The notes: a model not told the origin generated them from the sequence alone. Shown: positions 33,165 through 45,447, counted from the stretch's first letter. The stretch is DNA of 64,000 nucleotides from Fasciola hepatica (GCA_948099385.1 CANUEZ040000198.1:4726501-4790500); one strand, 5' to 3'. Program-made: numbers and translations.

Positions 33165-33355
33165 GTGTACCTTTTTATAAAAGTGGTTTCCCCATGGATG
33201 TCCGTTGGATTGAAATGTCACAACAGTAAATCACTACATCTCAGAGCACTTGGTGATGGGAGTTCATCATACAACAGAATGATTGGCTTGACATTGATGA
33301 TCCGTCCAGTCTCAGCGATACAGGTCAGCAGTGATTCATCTGTGAGAAACTGACC
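33165..33355 (-). pseudogene. BEL/Pao post-integrase linker, copy 1
   Basis: The minus strand reads ESLLTCIAETGRIINVKPI and LYDELPSPSALRCSDLLLL. This is the segment after the BEL integrase core (LLT...E.E.IIN.RPLTP...D....LTPNHLLLL). The same residues occur at 52185-52400 (minus). It ends abruptly at the border of the flanking repeat 33356-34020. Confidence 0.7.
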
Positions 33356-34020
33356 ACCGCAGTTTTATGTTGCACTTATTTAGTTAATGCACTTTTACAT
33401 CTTCATCCAAACTAATCTGTTACTGTTGATTGGACAATAATTTCAAATAGCATTGTGTTTTCTATCAATCATCAGTCTCATTGTAGATGTGGCGTTGTTC
33501 AAAGTGTCTTCTTAGTTGATATATGACCTAACTACCCAAGGTTGGAATTATGCCATCTCCGGAATCAATGACCTCCTCGGTAGCTCACTATTGATCTTGT
33601 GTCATTTTGGGAATCATTTGTTGTACTATTGGTGTATGAAAAGACAAAATGTAAAAAGCGCATAACGGGTAAGCGGTGCTAAAGGTGATTGTTTGATAGG
33701 GAAAGGATTTTGCATGTAAAACGTGCCTGCTCGAGTTCAGTATTGTTCCTGCCACATGTTTACTCTTCTGATCGAGGCTGACAGCTGGTTGCATGTCTGC
33801 TTCATTTCTCACTGGGACTGGTGTGTGACGAATTTCCACCACAGCACACGTGACTGTTGGACCTAATCGATCCACAACATTCTCCTTTCATATTTCCACA
33901 ATGCTCACCGAAATTAGGATTTCCCTAAAATACTAAAATCATTCCAATTTCTTAGAGATTCTTTTCTCGATAAAACATCATCATATACGAACAACATGTG
34001 AAGAAAACAAGCAAGATCAA
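33356..34020 (-). repeat. Flanking direct repeat, right (LTR candidate; partner 30532-31207)
   Basis: Direct copy of 30532-31207. For a minus-strand element this would be the 5' copy, but the adjacent interior begins inside pol, so either the 5' part was deleted or the repeats are not LTRs. Confidence 0.75.
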
Positions 34021-36509
34021 ACCCAACGATTCCTTTTTCTTCCGCTAGACGACCAATGTAGTTCGTCTTCAGTTTATAAGCAGTAAACATTTTTCACGAT
34101 TCTGTTTATCGGTTGTTCGGAAACTTAAACACGTATTTTTCGCAATATATGCTCAGCGATTCCTACAAAATTACAAATGTACAATGAATTTCATTGCCAT
34201 ATATCAGTTCGTGTAATCAACTGTATATTATGTATATTACTCGGTATCGAAGAGATGATTTATATATGCTGAGAGCATCTTGTGAGCTCACATATTTTCG
34301 TATTATGAGCATGACCAATTCGGCGGTGGGACACCCACAGCAATATCAAGTATTATCGACAATCTGACACTGAAACTTGTAGTGGAGAATTACACGTGGT
34401 CCCAGTAGGTCCAATGTGTAACGAGCCGGAAGACAGTGAATTGCTGTCTACTACAGAAACAACCGGCAGTTCGAAAATTCAAAGGACTGGTCTCCAATAT
34501 GGTAATCAAATGTTGTAAACGACTCGACCATCACCAGCCATTCAGAAAACGCAATATTGTAAGAGCATTCTGGAACATAACGGTCCTTAAAACATTACAG
34601 TATGTGATAGTGTGTATGAAGTTTGGTGAAAAGCAGCGGGAAAGACTGAGATGCAAAACGACAGGAACAGGAAGAGTACTGCGTTGAAACTACGCATTGA
34701 TTACTCCTCATGACAATACAATAATAAAAGCTGAATGAATTTTTACTATTTTCACAGTTTTCGTCTCAATGTTGCAGTTGTTATGGTTTCACTTGCAAAC
34801 ATCAATCACTTGAGAGTCATCAGGATTGGTTTGAAAGCTGTCATCGACCTGATCTTGTGTCCAATATAAGCCAAGTGTTGTATTGTTGCGCTGCTGTTAC
34901 TGTCAATATAAGTATCTTCTAGATGAATGCTCAAATTCATTTCGCGGTATTTAGATATAAAACCGGAAGTACTCACTCACGATTCTTCTGTTCCTCAGAT
35001 GGCCAATATATACAACCACTTTCTATCTCATATGTGACTAGCAGGTGGAAACCTCCCCAACCCCATTAGAGTAAAAGTGATCATCATAATTCCATTGTAT
35101 GATGACCCATTAAGATCAAACATTACTGACCCACCGTAATGATTTTCAGTAATCTGTTACTGAAGACTATGTGCCGTCGTGTTTATTGTTGGCACCAACT
35201 TGGTCAGAACTAGACACTGTGTGAGCAACTTTTATTAGCAACGTTTCACACACAAATAACTGAACGTCCCAAGTCACTAATACTGAAGCAAAACAGATTG
35301 TACTCATATTACCCTGCCGCACATCAATAATTAGGCCCAGCTTTTGAGAGACAGGAAACACCGGGATGCACAAAACTGATACCTCGAAAGGCAACGACAC
35401 TCTTTATCACTACGGAATTCTCGAACCGTCATCGCGAAACAAGACGGCGAAATGGAGCATTTTTAGCGACGACCAGCACAAGCTTAATTAGGTCACAACT
35501 ATTACCGTTTATGTTGTATGTTCGGACGAACTTACGGAAAACGTCAAATGACCAGTCGGAAAGGCAAGAACACGATGGAAACTACTACTACGGAGTGAAT
35601 CGAAAGATCCAGTTACTGGGCTACTGAACTGTGTTTCAGTAAAAATAGCCTTATGGATGGAAATGGCGTGTTTAAAATGCAGAATAAAGGTGACTTTCTA
35701 TAAACATGACTATATTTGATGGAAAACGAATTCAATCCCAGCGTAATCTCAGGTTAGGAGACGCTAGTTTAGGTTTTTGTCATTCCGGTTCTACCAAGGA
35801 CACATTTATTTGAAAATAATAAACGCGCTGCTATCATAAAATTTTATGAGTAACTGAATCACAAAGAGGTACAAAAATATATTTTATCGAAAATGTCAGC
35901 CCTGGAGTCATGTACAGGCAAAGTTAGCAAGATCTCGATGCGGTTCGCATAAATACATGTAAGTGAAGGCAGATAAGACAAACTGGAAGTATAATAACTA
36001 ATGCATTCCGGATCGGCATCACAAAACAGCGTCAATCAGAAAACAAACGTGTTACTCACAGGAAGTTCAATGCTGATTTTTTGTCTATCGTTGATTATTC
36101 TCAGCAGTTCCCTTATTAAACTTCGGAAGTTGGGAATTAGAAAACAAATAAACAAAAATTCTCACTTTCGACTTCTCAAACTGTTTTTTTCCTAAACCGC
36201 AATCACCGTATGGTAATAGTTACATATATACAGTAATGTTCACCAATTGAATTTGCACTGTTTACCTCTGCGAAAATATTAACGAGAACTTTTTTCTATC
36301 AAAGCACTGCACGTTGGAAAATTCTGTAACATTTTGAATCCCCGATTTGTTATTTTGTGTAAGCTAGAATTCAACGTTAGGAAGAGGATTATGTTTTATA
36401 ACGTAACCAAATCTAAGTGTTGCGCTCCAGCCAAGTCGCATTTTTATTCAAGAACGTATCGACACCAGAGTTCTTCAGATTTAATATTTTGGGCTCGGTT
36501 TTTCTGCGT
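34021..36509. other. No recognisable gene
   Basis: Frames at 34436-34687 (plus, 83 residues), 35167-35400 (minus, 77) and 36001-36195 (plus, 64) show no domain. The last has a hydrophobic stretch (residues about 21-40) that could be a membrane segment, but this is weak. Confidence 0.4.
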
Positions 36510-36696
36510 AACTGCTATTCACTTAAATCCAACTTCATCAGTGTTTGGAACCAGAGTTCAATTTTTGGATCAAGTATTGAATTTTAACGGATTTAAGTGG
36601 CTGCAACATACGTTACACATGCCCACCGACAGACTTTATCGGTGTATGCTGTTCACAGAAATTATTATTCGCACGAAGAAACCGAATCCTATATAA
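36510..36696 (+). pseudogene. RTE-like LINE C-terminal fragment
   Basis: The end of the 120-residue frame 36334-36696 reads VFGTRVQFLDQVLNFNGFKWLQHTLHMP with LYRCMLFTE following. This matches the C-terminal region of RTE-like LINE proteins (V.....L.E.V...RL.WLGHVLRMP..RL.RR.L). No RT is attached. The upstream part of the frame is not recognised. Confidence 0.65.
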
Positions 36697-38561
36697 CAGA
36701 ATAATCGAATTGCCTTTTGACACCGAAAAGGCCAACGCTGCGAGCAGAAGTCGAACAGGCAAGATTCCCGCACGGATGATTACCCTTCTGAGCGGTTGCC
36801 GCCAAGTTGCTCAGAATTTTGCAGTTTTTCAACATTTACAGCTCAAATGTGACGAAATCATCCACTAATCACCAAGTGCCTGAAATCTGCCATCGAACAC
36901 ATAAGCGACGCAGTCAATATGGTCAGCATATTTACAACCAGGCAGATGCCAACACCGTCAGTGAAAGAGATGCTCTCTCCCCGTACCCAATCCAAATTTA
37001 TCTATTGAATCACATGGACATGTTCACCAGTCTGCATAGACAGAAATGGGAGACAAATATGTCACCAAATAAATGATCAAATTCCGGTATGACCTCAAAA
37101 GATGACGGATGGCAAGTTCACACCAATGATGACATCTACGAAATCAAATGCAATCAGACCATGAATTGGGCCACGTATAACTAAACAGAAACAGTATGTA
37201 AGTCCATACAATTAGCGTAAATTCATGTGCAACATTACAAACACCAGATTATTCAAATATGCTGAGGCCTTTGCCATTCCTGAGCATGAACCGAAACTGT
37301 GAAAACTGTGCGTGAATGTCCTATCAGTTTAGTCCCACGTTGTCGACACAATTTATCCCCTCCTCATTATTGTTGGCTCCTATCCCTTATTACTGACCTC
37401 AGTCTTATCTCGGTATCAACAGTTCCTTCACTGATGATAATTAACCACACTGACCGCAGTATACTCGTTTACAGATGCACGGCAATTGTAAAGGATGCAT
37501 TGTAAAAGCCTGTTTTCGACTCCTTTATACAAAATTTTGGTGGACAGTCATTGCTTTCTATTATGGTGAACGTTTGCCGGCAAATTTATGACACTTATTT
37601 TGTTGTTTGAGGTTCATGTTCTCACATGTTTGTGGATAAGCGCCATATACGAAATAGTAAATTTATTGAAGTTGTCATGCTCACGCAGAGGAAATTAACC
37701 GAATAGACTTTGCATGTAATGGTCATCAACTGGTAAGAGCTTGTGGCCTAACAAGTTTGTTTAGAGTCGAGCATTCCATTCGGAGCATGGATTCATTCAA
37801 AACTCTAAATTTTCATCTGAATTCCGATAATTCCTTGATTTTGTTTCAACAGTAGGAGATGCGAACCAGGATTTTGCGATGAATTGCAACAAACCAAGAT
37901 GCAAAGAACTTGAATCTTTCAGAGGATACCTGGGCTTTCAACATTTTGTTCATAATAGCAGACGTTTCGCAACTGAAGCATCTATCAGCATCAGTGCAAC
38001 CAGTGGATTTCCAAGTCATACAGTATCCCACCACCTGCCGCGTTTTGCTCCTATATTCACTTTTTTATTTTTACGCTGCTAGCTCCTACAAGAGGATGAG
38101 CCAAGACGGCTTGTGCATGTCCTCAGCAGTACGTACGCGGTGTGTGTGTGTAGATGAACTGTTTATCAGGGATCTCGGGAATTATATCCGAAGTGACGTC
38201 CCTAGCGTTATTAATCTATCAATATGTTCAACTTGCTCTTATGAAGGATTCCTTCATATTATCCATTGTGACCCGAACAGATGACCAACAGTATTGCTTC
38301 GTAAAATGACTCCTCATTTAGTATACACATTCAACTCACTAATAAAAACACAGCATCGTTGTTCCATACATGTTGGGAGTAATTAGTAGTGCACACCTGC
38401 CGAGTTCACTCTAGGAGTGGAAACAGAACCTGAGCAATCCGGGCTAACTCTCTCAACGATTTGATTCGCAACAACAACTTATAAAAAACAACCATATCCC
38501 ATGCCTCTACGAAGATTCGTAAAGTAGGACTGCTATTTATACATGTTTTGAAACCTTTTAG
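36697..38561. other. No recognisable gene
   Basis: Frames at 36807-37076 (plus, 89), 37910-38284 (plus, 124) and 37879-38082 (plus, 67) lack motifs. A (GT)5 run lies near 38141. A faint SINE-edge echo lies at 38433-38460. Confidence 0.4.
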
Positions 38562-38762
38562 GTGATGCCGAACATGAAAATGGTCAAGTGTCTCAGTGAA
38601 GCTATGAAAACAGTAACAGAAAATTGCATCTCATGCACTGAACTCCACCTTTGTTCCACCTACAGCTTCCGTCATGCAGGATACTGTTCTCGTGGTAAGA
38701 AGGGTTGTATTTGCAAGGCTAGCCGCCAATCTAAATGCGCTGTCAGGAATGCCACCTCATAG
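38562..38762 (+). pseudogene. Gypsy gag zinc-knuckle remnant
   Basis: A 66-residue cysteine-rich frame. The residues YCSRGKKGCICKA stand where a CxxCGKxGHxxxxC knuckle is expected, with the second Cys replaced by Arg and the His by Cys. Upstream LHLCSTYSFRHAGYC resembles the residues before the knuckle in Gypsy gag of flatworms. The identification depends on what follows (RT and integrase in order). Confidence 0.5.
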
Positions 38763-39119
38763 TATCCGGTATACACACTAGAGGTTCCGAGTGAATCCAA
38801 CCAATTCGTGTACAGATAAGTCCAGTTATACTGTGGCTTGAGCCTTCGAATCATGTTCGATATCAGGAGCTGCTGGTCCATCACTCGGAAAACCGTATTC
38901 GACCTCATTCAGTCCAGCGTTCCCATACAACACACTGATGTGCTCATTCACGTTGTGACTCGTCGTCGACTTCTACTGTTGCGCGAGACTACACTGGTGG
39001 TTCGTTTGGAAAGAGACTATATCTCGATACGCTTCCTGAAATCGCACAATGCTCAAATAACGAAAGCGCCATGGCACTTGAGCCCGCGAATTTGTGAGTG
39101 GGTGTTGACGCGGAGCTCA

Positions 39120-39620
39120 TGAAACACTGAGTTTTGCCGTATGGTCAGATCGAAGGTGTTCTGAGGGTGCTTTCCCAAATGGAACATGACGGTGTCATTG
39201 TGTGTGTGTCTCCATCCACGTGGGTGACTCCGACTGTGTTGGCGATGATAAGTGATGGACAGACACTTCCAATTTGCAGTTACCACCGACTGTCCTTGAA
39301 CCCCTGTTCAAAAAGACGCGCGGCAACCACGATGGATCCGCAGAATTGCCAGAAATGCATTCTCTGCAGAAAGTGTTTCTCAAAAATTGATATGACGGAT
39401 GCATGTTCAGAAATTCCACTGCACTCGGAATAGCAACCATAACCAACCATGAACAGTCCATGGCTTTTTCTCCAATATAATTCCTTGCCGTTCCGTATGC
39501 ATTTGTCATCCAGGATATTTCAGGCCGCAATCGACAAGGTGATCCGCGGTATGAATGGGATGATGACATATCAGGATGGAAAGCTGATTTCTGGTTCCCC
39601 GTAAGAAAGAACACTACTGC
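39120..39620 (+). pseudogene. Gypsy reverse transcriptase remnant
   Basis: The frame 39134-39433 gives GQIEGVLRVLSQMEHDGVI, then WVTPTVLAMISDGQTLPICSYHRL, and KCFSKIDMTDACSEIPL. These match the Ty3/Gypsy RT blocks V...L..L...GII, W..P.V.V.K.DG..RIC.DYR.LN and FSK.DL..AY.QIPL. At about 39510-39535 FQAAIDKVIRGM is readable in another frame, and at 39569-39580 the YxDD box reads YQDG. The second catalytic Asp is therefore lost, besides several frameshifts. Confidence 0.85.
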
Positions 39621-39639
39621 CGATTGTGACAGCTGCTGA

Positions 39640-40140
39640 GGAGATTTATGGAATAAAACGTATCGAAAAAGCGCAAATTTGTTTTCACCAAAACAGATTT
39701 CCTAGGCTTCGCTCTCATATCAAACGGATATCGACCCGATCCCGATAGTTCCAAACCAGTGATCGTCAACTAGTCACCAAAAAATCACGAGAAAATACAA
39801 TCGATTCCTGGATGCTCGCAGGGCTACTTCAGATTCATTCCCAATTCTTTGACATGAGCCGAACCTTTTTTTCTGGCCCATTCATCCGATGCAGAGCAGC
39901 GAAACAAGCAATTTGGAAAAAAAACAGCACGTGTTCTTGTTCAGAATATCGTTTGCCGACCGATACTAACCTCGTTCGCGCCGTCTGAGTGGACCACACG
40001 GATCACTGACTCGTCCAAATTGGCGATAGGTGCACATCGGACTGAAGTTTACAATTGTCACCGACCACCAATCTAAACAGCTCTCATTTGATGCAGATAA
40101 ATTCGTCTCCCATTCCAGGGCTGCTGTGACTCAACGACGA
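39640..40140 (+). pseudogene. Gypsy RT thumb / RNase H remnant
   Basis: Scattered frames read KFVFTKTDFLGFALISNGYRPDPD-like residues (39680-39750; only part in one frame) and, at 40048-40071, FTIVTDHQ, the RNase H motif (F.I.TDH..L). Heavily frameshifted; order and distance agree with a Gypsy pol. Confidence 0.6.
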
Positions 40141-40639
40141 AGCATTACCTGAGCTGCCTAAAACTACGACGTCCTGCATCGATAAGGCAAAACCGTCATA
40201 AAGACGGATTTCCTGGCACAAATACCATTTCATTACTGCGACCGCTCTCATGTTCACGTCAAAATTGAGGGGGCAGAATAAAGGATGCTACTCTTCGGTG
40301 ACTTCAGCGATCAGAAATGGGTGGCGACCCGGACTGAGGCGGAATTTTCTTCACTTTTTCGTACTGTGAGTGGAATCAAGTATCCAATTTGATGGTGTCC
40401 AATGCTGAGGTGACCAACTTAAATTCCATTTCCATTTCACAAGTCGGGTTTGGTTCAACTGTTTTTAGGCCATTTGGATGTGAATAAAATGAAGCCACTG
40501 GCTTGACAGATTTTTCGGTAGCCGGAATTGGATGCAGACATTTGCACTTTGGCAATGAACCCGTGGTCCGACAGCAAGGGGTTCACTGACTCATTGTTCA
40601 GATGTCCAGAATTGTTCCTGATTAGTTTGCCAAACAACT

Positions 40640-40990
40640 CGTTAGTAATGCAGAATTAACGGAAGCACCTCAGCCGAGAAGCAACTCGTTGGGTACTGGT
40701 CACCGAAAATGGATCGTAGTTCTGCGAGGCGGAGCTGAAAATTTGTTCGAGAAAATCGGATGTTGCCATTTGTGTACAGCGCCACGCCACCCGTGCTCTA
40801 ACGGTGCATCAGAAACCTTGGTGCGCTTCGTGAAAAGTGCCCTATCATCAGGGATTGCGAGAACGTTGCCCGACTTGGAGGTGTTCCTGGACAGTTTCCT
40901 GTTGCAATACCGAGACGCAGTGCACACGACCACCAGGGAGATTTCAGCCGTTCTGTTCATGTCCTGAGAACTACGGTCATCGTTGACATG
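40640..40990 (+). pseudogene. Gypsy integrase core remnant
   Basis: The frame 40689-40967 contains GAENLFEKIGCCHLCTAPR, then HPCSNGASETLVRFVKSAL and FLLQYRDAVHTTT. This is the second half of a Gypsy integrase core (F...G..H....P.HPQ.NG..ER....K..L and Y....H..TG..P). The catalytic Glu region survives as SETLVRF. The first catalytic Asp block upstream is not clear. The frame stops right after SAVLFMS; downstream, 41139-41324 is a proline/threonine-rich frame typical of the poorly conserved integrase tail. Confidence 0.8.
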
Positions 40991-41340
40991 TCTTGATTCC
41001 GGCAACCTCGCATTATATCAGTAGCAACCACTTAACTTGAGGGATCAGTTGCAGATAACTTGCTCAATCGATGATCGAGATAACGTAGGTGGATGATGAA
41101 TCGGTGCACCGGCGCCACATCAGTCAAATCCATTTCAAATGGCGACCGCCAATGTGGCCGATCACACTGCTGAGACGACCGAAGATCCAGATGGTGACCG
41201 TGTTGATGACAGGGATCCATTTATTCTTCTAACCAAAACGACGGCGGTAGCCGCCGAGCCAAAGCCACCAGCCCCAGTTCGGATATCAGTGCGACTGAGG
41301 ATCCCAATAACAAGGAGAACCTGATAAAGGACAGATGGGA

Positions 41341-42479
41341 TTATTCAGTGAGCATCAAACGTGATATGACCAAGTATATTTTCATAGCTACGCTCGCGTT
41401 TAGGATCCTCAACCAATTAGGATTGCCGTGGACGAGTACAGGTGAGCCCGCTGTGATTGATCAAATTCTAACTTGCAAATAATTTCTTTTGCTCCATCAT
41501 TTATACAAATCTGTTCTGGAATAAAGTTATCGTGCTATTTCGCAGCCGGGGCATTCTTGCCATTTTGGATTATGTGGTTTCGAGTGGGAGCGATTTTAAC
41601 ACATTCCACCAGCTTGTGTACAGGGAATATCACAAGAAAATTTAGCTTTCTTTCTTGTTCGACGTCAGAATAATCATTTATCTTGGAAATCATAATAGAG
41701 GTTTGGTGAAAATCAATGTGTTGTTGAGTTCTATATAATGTAGTACTAAATGAATCGCGCGGCTTTGGTTCAGCATAAAAGGCCAAAGAGCTGAACGGGA
41801 TGGACTACTTGAGCCAAAGATGAAATCATGACTGGCAGGTCAATGGGAAACATCGGGTTCTAACCACTGTGCCCGAGGAGAAGACACTCCAGTGAATGAA
41901 AAAGGGAGAAACAATTCACCGATCTGAAAAGCTTCACTTGATGGACGTAGGAGTAGCGTACCCCGGTTTTATATCGACGGCGAGAGATCATCGCACATCG
42001 TTGAACAGCTATCACCAAACTAATCTTGACATCCTTTGACGCAAAATATGTTATCTCTTCCACGTTTCACTTTCTCTATTGGGTGCATTGGGCTAAGGAC
42101 TGAATCCAAAGCGTGGATCGGTAACAAAACACCATTGAAGACAAGACAGAGTACTTGCACATTCAGAATTCAAGCGACAGACCAGAAGTTACTCCACGGG
42201 TTCTTCGGTTATTTTCCCGTGTTTGGTAGCGCCTCATTATGTTCTGGGTCATAGTTCCCAATTAAATGTCCGTTCTGTCTTGTTGGTAGTCGCCAAATAC
42301 GATATGCCCAAGAATCTCCATCGCTCATTTCGGGAAGCAAAGTTCTTGTTTATCTGCCCTTTAGCTCTCTCATCCCAATTCTGAATACATATGGGAGGCT
42401 GCAATGAGTCGTGACCGTGAACTTCTATTTCTCGGTACCGGTAGCAAATAAGAGACAAGAATAAAGAGAATCGTTGTTC
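41341..42479. other. No recognisable gene
   Basis: Short frames only (41535-41786 minus, 42036-42254 plus, 42249-42458 minus). Nothing recognised. Confidence 0.4.
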
Positions 42480-43290
42480 ATTGTGTCCTCAAAACACGCA
42501 TAATAGACCTTACTTCAGCGGTAACACTGTGCTCACCTGCTTTGAACTGGACTTCCCATTTCACTCTTCGCACTCCGGGTCATTCGGTGTCTAGTGCTTG
42601 TGGTAAGGCTGGCGTTGGCATCCTTCTCGGCATGAAAACTGAGCGTGCACTGCTCCACTGGATTCCAATGACCAGTCGTCTATGTGCTAAACGAGTGAAC
42701 GGTTCTATACATGTAAACATCACTAGACTGAAGAGTCCATGTCTGTTTGTCGTTTATGTGCATGCCCCAAATGACTGCAACTCGTCTGAGGCTAAAGATG
42801 GATACTACCATGATTTGTATCCATTGTTCTTTAGCATGCGTTCAACGGACATCATGGACGTTGTTGGTGAATTCTGTGTTCAAGTTGGAAGCCTAGAAGA
42901 GACGAAGAGGAATAAAGGAAACCGTTTCGACATTTCAACCGATGGAACCGATAACAGTAACCGACTCATTCCACTATGTCCCTACCATGGACTTTTCCTA
43001 GCGAATACAAATTTCGGGCACAATAAGCTCCATCGAGTAACCTGGCACCCTGCTGCGTCTCCACATTTTTGCACTCAGATCAACCATATTGCTCTTAGTT
43101 TCGCCTGGCACGGATAAACTCTAAACTGCTGATCATTTTGGTCCCCATCTGTTGCCAGTATTCACATAGTTGTCTGTGTGAATTCGAATCTACCTCTCGA
43201 CGGTGGCCGGAGATATATCAAAGACGAAAATCCTCGCCGGCCACTACTTGACGATGTTGAAGGATCTGCCTCAAACAAGGAATATTGTGA
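42480..43290 (+). pseudogene. RTE-like LINE endonuclease (APE) fragment
   Basis: The 191-residue frame 42542-43117 reads AGVGILLGMKTERALLHWIP, SRLCAKRV, FVVYVHAPNDCNSSEAKD, YHDLYPLF, VVGEFCVQVG, TDNSNRLIPLC, LFLANTNF, VTWHPAA and TQINHIALS. These are the successive blocks of the APE endonuclease of RTE-like LINEs, in which GD.NA.VG, DN..RL, TW and QIDHI carry catalytic or structural residues. Here GDxNA is GEFCV and QIDHI is QINHI, so catalytic Asp and Asn residues are replaced. After a stop, SFWS...VVCVNSNL continues the domain end. It is the 5' half of a LINE whose RT half resumes at about 45448. Confidence 0.85.
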
Positions 43291-43639
43291 GAATCAAGAC
43301 TATCAATTCCTGTTTTGTTTTCCTGTACTCTCTCTGTTATAGTACATAATGGTACCTTAAATGATACTGCCCAGATGAAAATTTGAGCTGCGTTCTATGC
43401 AACTGTGATGTTCCTGCTCATCATTTGTTTTGTGCAGTGTTCAGTCTATTCAATCCATTTGATTTCACATGTGGCGTCACTTAAAAGATTCGAACAATGA
43501 TTGCATCTGAAATGAAACTCATATGTAAGTTCTAAATCCTAACCGGCTGTCGACTGCATTGAATGTTACTTTAGTTCGTATTTGGCCCGAAACCATTTGG
43601 GCGATGCGAAGAAAACAATGTTTTTCTTTCATTCCATTT

Positions 43640-44260
43640 GCAGAAATGCATACAATCTCAAGAGAACATCGTCTTTTCCGGATCCCACCATCAGTCTACC
43701 ACACGACAAGTTAAGAATCATCATTTTGTAGCATTTCATCTTAGTCATTTTCACTGCCGCTGGGAGAGCCATACAGAACAGCCCCACAAGACCTGAAAAC
43801 TTATCCGTTCGTGACTTCATTCTTCAGCTGGAGACACAGGCAGCGGAGTGCGACTAAGGTTTGACATGGGAACATCAACTGTGCAATCGCTTGATTGTAG
43901 GAATCAACCTTCCAGTTTGGAACAGAGGATGCTGCTTGCAACTGATCAGACCCTTCATCACGTTAGCCGAATTCGTGGAAAGTATCGGGAAATAAATGCT
44001 GTTTCGGAGTCCACACTGTTCAATTCTTCCAAGAATCAAGCAGTTTGGCACACTCAACATTTGCCTCATTTTACCAAGCCAATACGTTGTCGTGGCAGTC
44101 AGCTCCACTTGAGCGATCGATTCGTTCGAAATCTAGCCATAATAGTTCCGATTTTGGCAAGTGTATTTCATATGGTCAGTGACGTCGTTGTTTCACATAT
44201 CCCCGTCGACAAGCTATGTGTTTTGTCTGTGGTTAGTTTGGTCACATTGATAGTGCTTGT
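43640..44260 (+). pseudogene. Gypsy gag remnant with CCHC knuckle
   Basis: In changing frames, NRLIVGINLPVWNRG with RPFITLAEF (43885-43970) fits the gag segment before the knuckle (RD.LV.GI......L......LTF..A). At 44219-44260 a CCHC knuckle reads C-F-V-C-G-stop-F-G-H-I-D-S-A-C, spacing Cx2Cx4Hx4C intact but with a TAG at 44234-44236. The 166-residue frame 43848-44348 overlaps in another frame and is not the coding one throughout. Confidence 0.65.
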
Positions 44261-44399
44261 AGCAGCAGCTCACCATATCGACAGACAATCCCCTCAACAT
44301 CATCTGTCACTTCTTTACTTCCTACCAGATTGTCGACAATACCATTAGCCCACTTTTCAGAGAACGTTCCACATATTAACCACGAATGGCATATTTCAC

Positions 44400-44669
44400 A
44401 GGCTAAACAACACATTTTTTGTTGAAACCGGGAGTGTAGAATCCATCATTTCACCTAAAGCTATAAATCGCGTTTATCCCATCGATAAGAATAATCCTAC
44501 CAGTGTGACTATTCCAGGGATTACTGGATACAAGCTCCCATATTTCGGTTCTTGTATGGTTCTAATTCACCTACGTGACTCTGATCCTATTGAATGTAAG
44601 TTTTTGGTTTCTGATTCTGGACTTCCACTTTTTGGTTTTAAAGTTGCTCGTGAATTGGCACTCTCCTAA
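44400..44669 (+). pseudogene. Gypsy retropepsin with Asp-to-Glu active site
   Basis: An uninterrupted frame reads FFVETGSVESIISPKAINR, continues VTIPGITGYKLPYFGSC and ends GLPLFGFKVARELALS before TAA at 44667-44669. It matches the retropepsin of flatworm Gypsy elements from the active site (F.VDTGS) to the flap and the ILG-like end. The catalytic Asp codon is GAA (Glu) at 44424-44426. Otherwise it is well preserved over about 85 residues, in contrast to its surroundings. Confidence 0.8.
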
Positions 44670-45159
44670 TCTCTTCACCCGATTCATTGAATATACAACA
44701 GCGTCTTTTAAAATGTCCTCAGGTTTCTGGTGGAATGCACATTCCTGGATCAAAGTTAGAGATATCTAGCCATCCCGTTTTTCCAAAGCGCAGAATAATT
44801 GCTTTTGGTTTGAGAGAACCTCTCCGTCAAGCAATGCAGTCTGTGTGAGCGAGGAATTACTGGCTATGTGGAGTCGTCTGACTGGGCCACACCAATTCCG
44901 TTAGAGGATCACAACGGCCTGCCCACATCGAAAGAACAGCTAATCACTAACAGCGGCTTTTACACAAGGTACGTTCAAGAAGTTCCAAGTGACTTCTTTG
45001 AACATTGCTCCGCGAGGCGATGAAGCAGGTACATGGAGAATTTTGTGGATCCTTCTCGGGTAAGTGCTACCCTCCTGTGATCATTGAGGCTTTTCCCCGC
45101 TGATCAAAGGAATATTGAACAACTTCACCTACATCTGACTTCACACAGACTACGCTCAG

Positions 45160-45325
45160 AAAAAGATTCAACAGAGGAGGAATTCTGCTTGTGCCAGTTA
45201 CTGACAGTGGCACCAATTCAGCTGCTTAACTCTCGGATAATTGGCTAAAAGTTCTTGGTTGGAAAGTAAAACACACTGCTCTTCGTCACCTGTAGTCTAA
45301 TTGTCTAGCAGAGAACTTTGAATGA
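45160..45325 (+). pseudogene. Gypsy integrase scrap
   Basis: LLVPVTDSGTNSAA is followed by WLKVLGWKVKHTALRHL and SNCLAENFE. These are the DNGT.F, W....G..H..T..RHPQSNG..EN blocks of a Gypsy integrase core, covering the second catalytic Asp and the Glu. Stops occur within. The N-terminal zinc finger is not seen. Confidence 0.7.
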
Positions 45326-45447
45326 AATTTGTTTTGTGATTCTTCATACATTATTCAAACCTGGTCTTGCCATTGACAGTCCATTAGATATCACAACTGT
45401 CCACCGATTTATAAATGCCCAGTATCCAGTTTAGTAGTGAACAAAGG

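Larger units (their letters stand above)
38562..41340 (+). mobile_element. Gypsy (Ty3-like) retrotransposon fossil
   Basis: Gag zinc knuckle, protease region, RT, RNase H, integrase and a C-terminal tail follow one another in Gypsy order over 2.8 kb, in shifting frames with many stops. A relative of its gag/protease part lies reversed at 20215-20940. No LTRs were found, so the element is truncated or its LTRs have decayed. The distance from RT to integrase is shorter than in an intact pol, implying internal loss. Confidence 0.8.
43640..45330 (+). mobile_element. Second Gypsy fossil, inserted into the LINE
   Basis: Gag, zinc knuckle, protease and an integrase scrap of a Ty3/Gypsy element, in order and on the plus strand, lying between the endonuclease and RT halves of one LINE. 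RT and RNase H are missing: the protease frame ends at 44669 and integrase residues appear by 45190. No LTRs were recognised; 43291-43639 and 45331-45447 may hold their remains. It differs in sequence from the Gypsy fossil at 38.6 kb. Confidence 0.75.

Noticed and set aside
38562..38762. Secreted cysteine-rich peptide (8 Cys)
   Set aside because: There is no signal peptide, and position directly before Gypsy protease/RT sequence fits a degenerate gag zinc knuckle.
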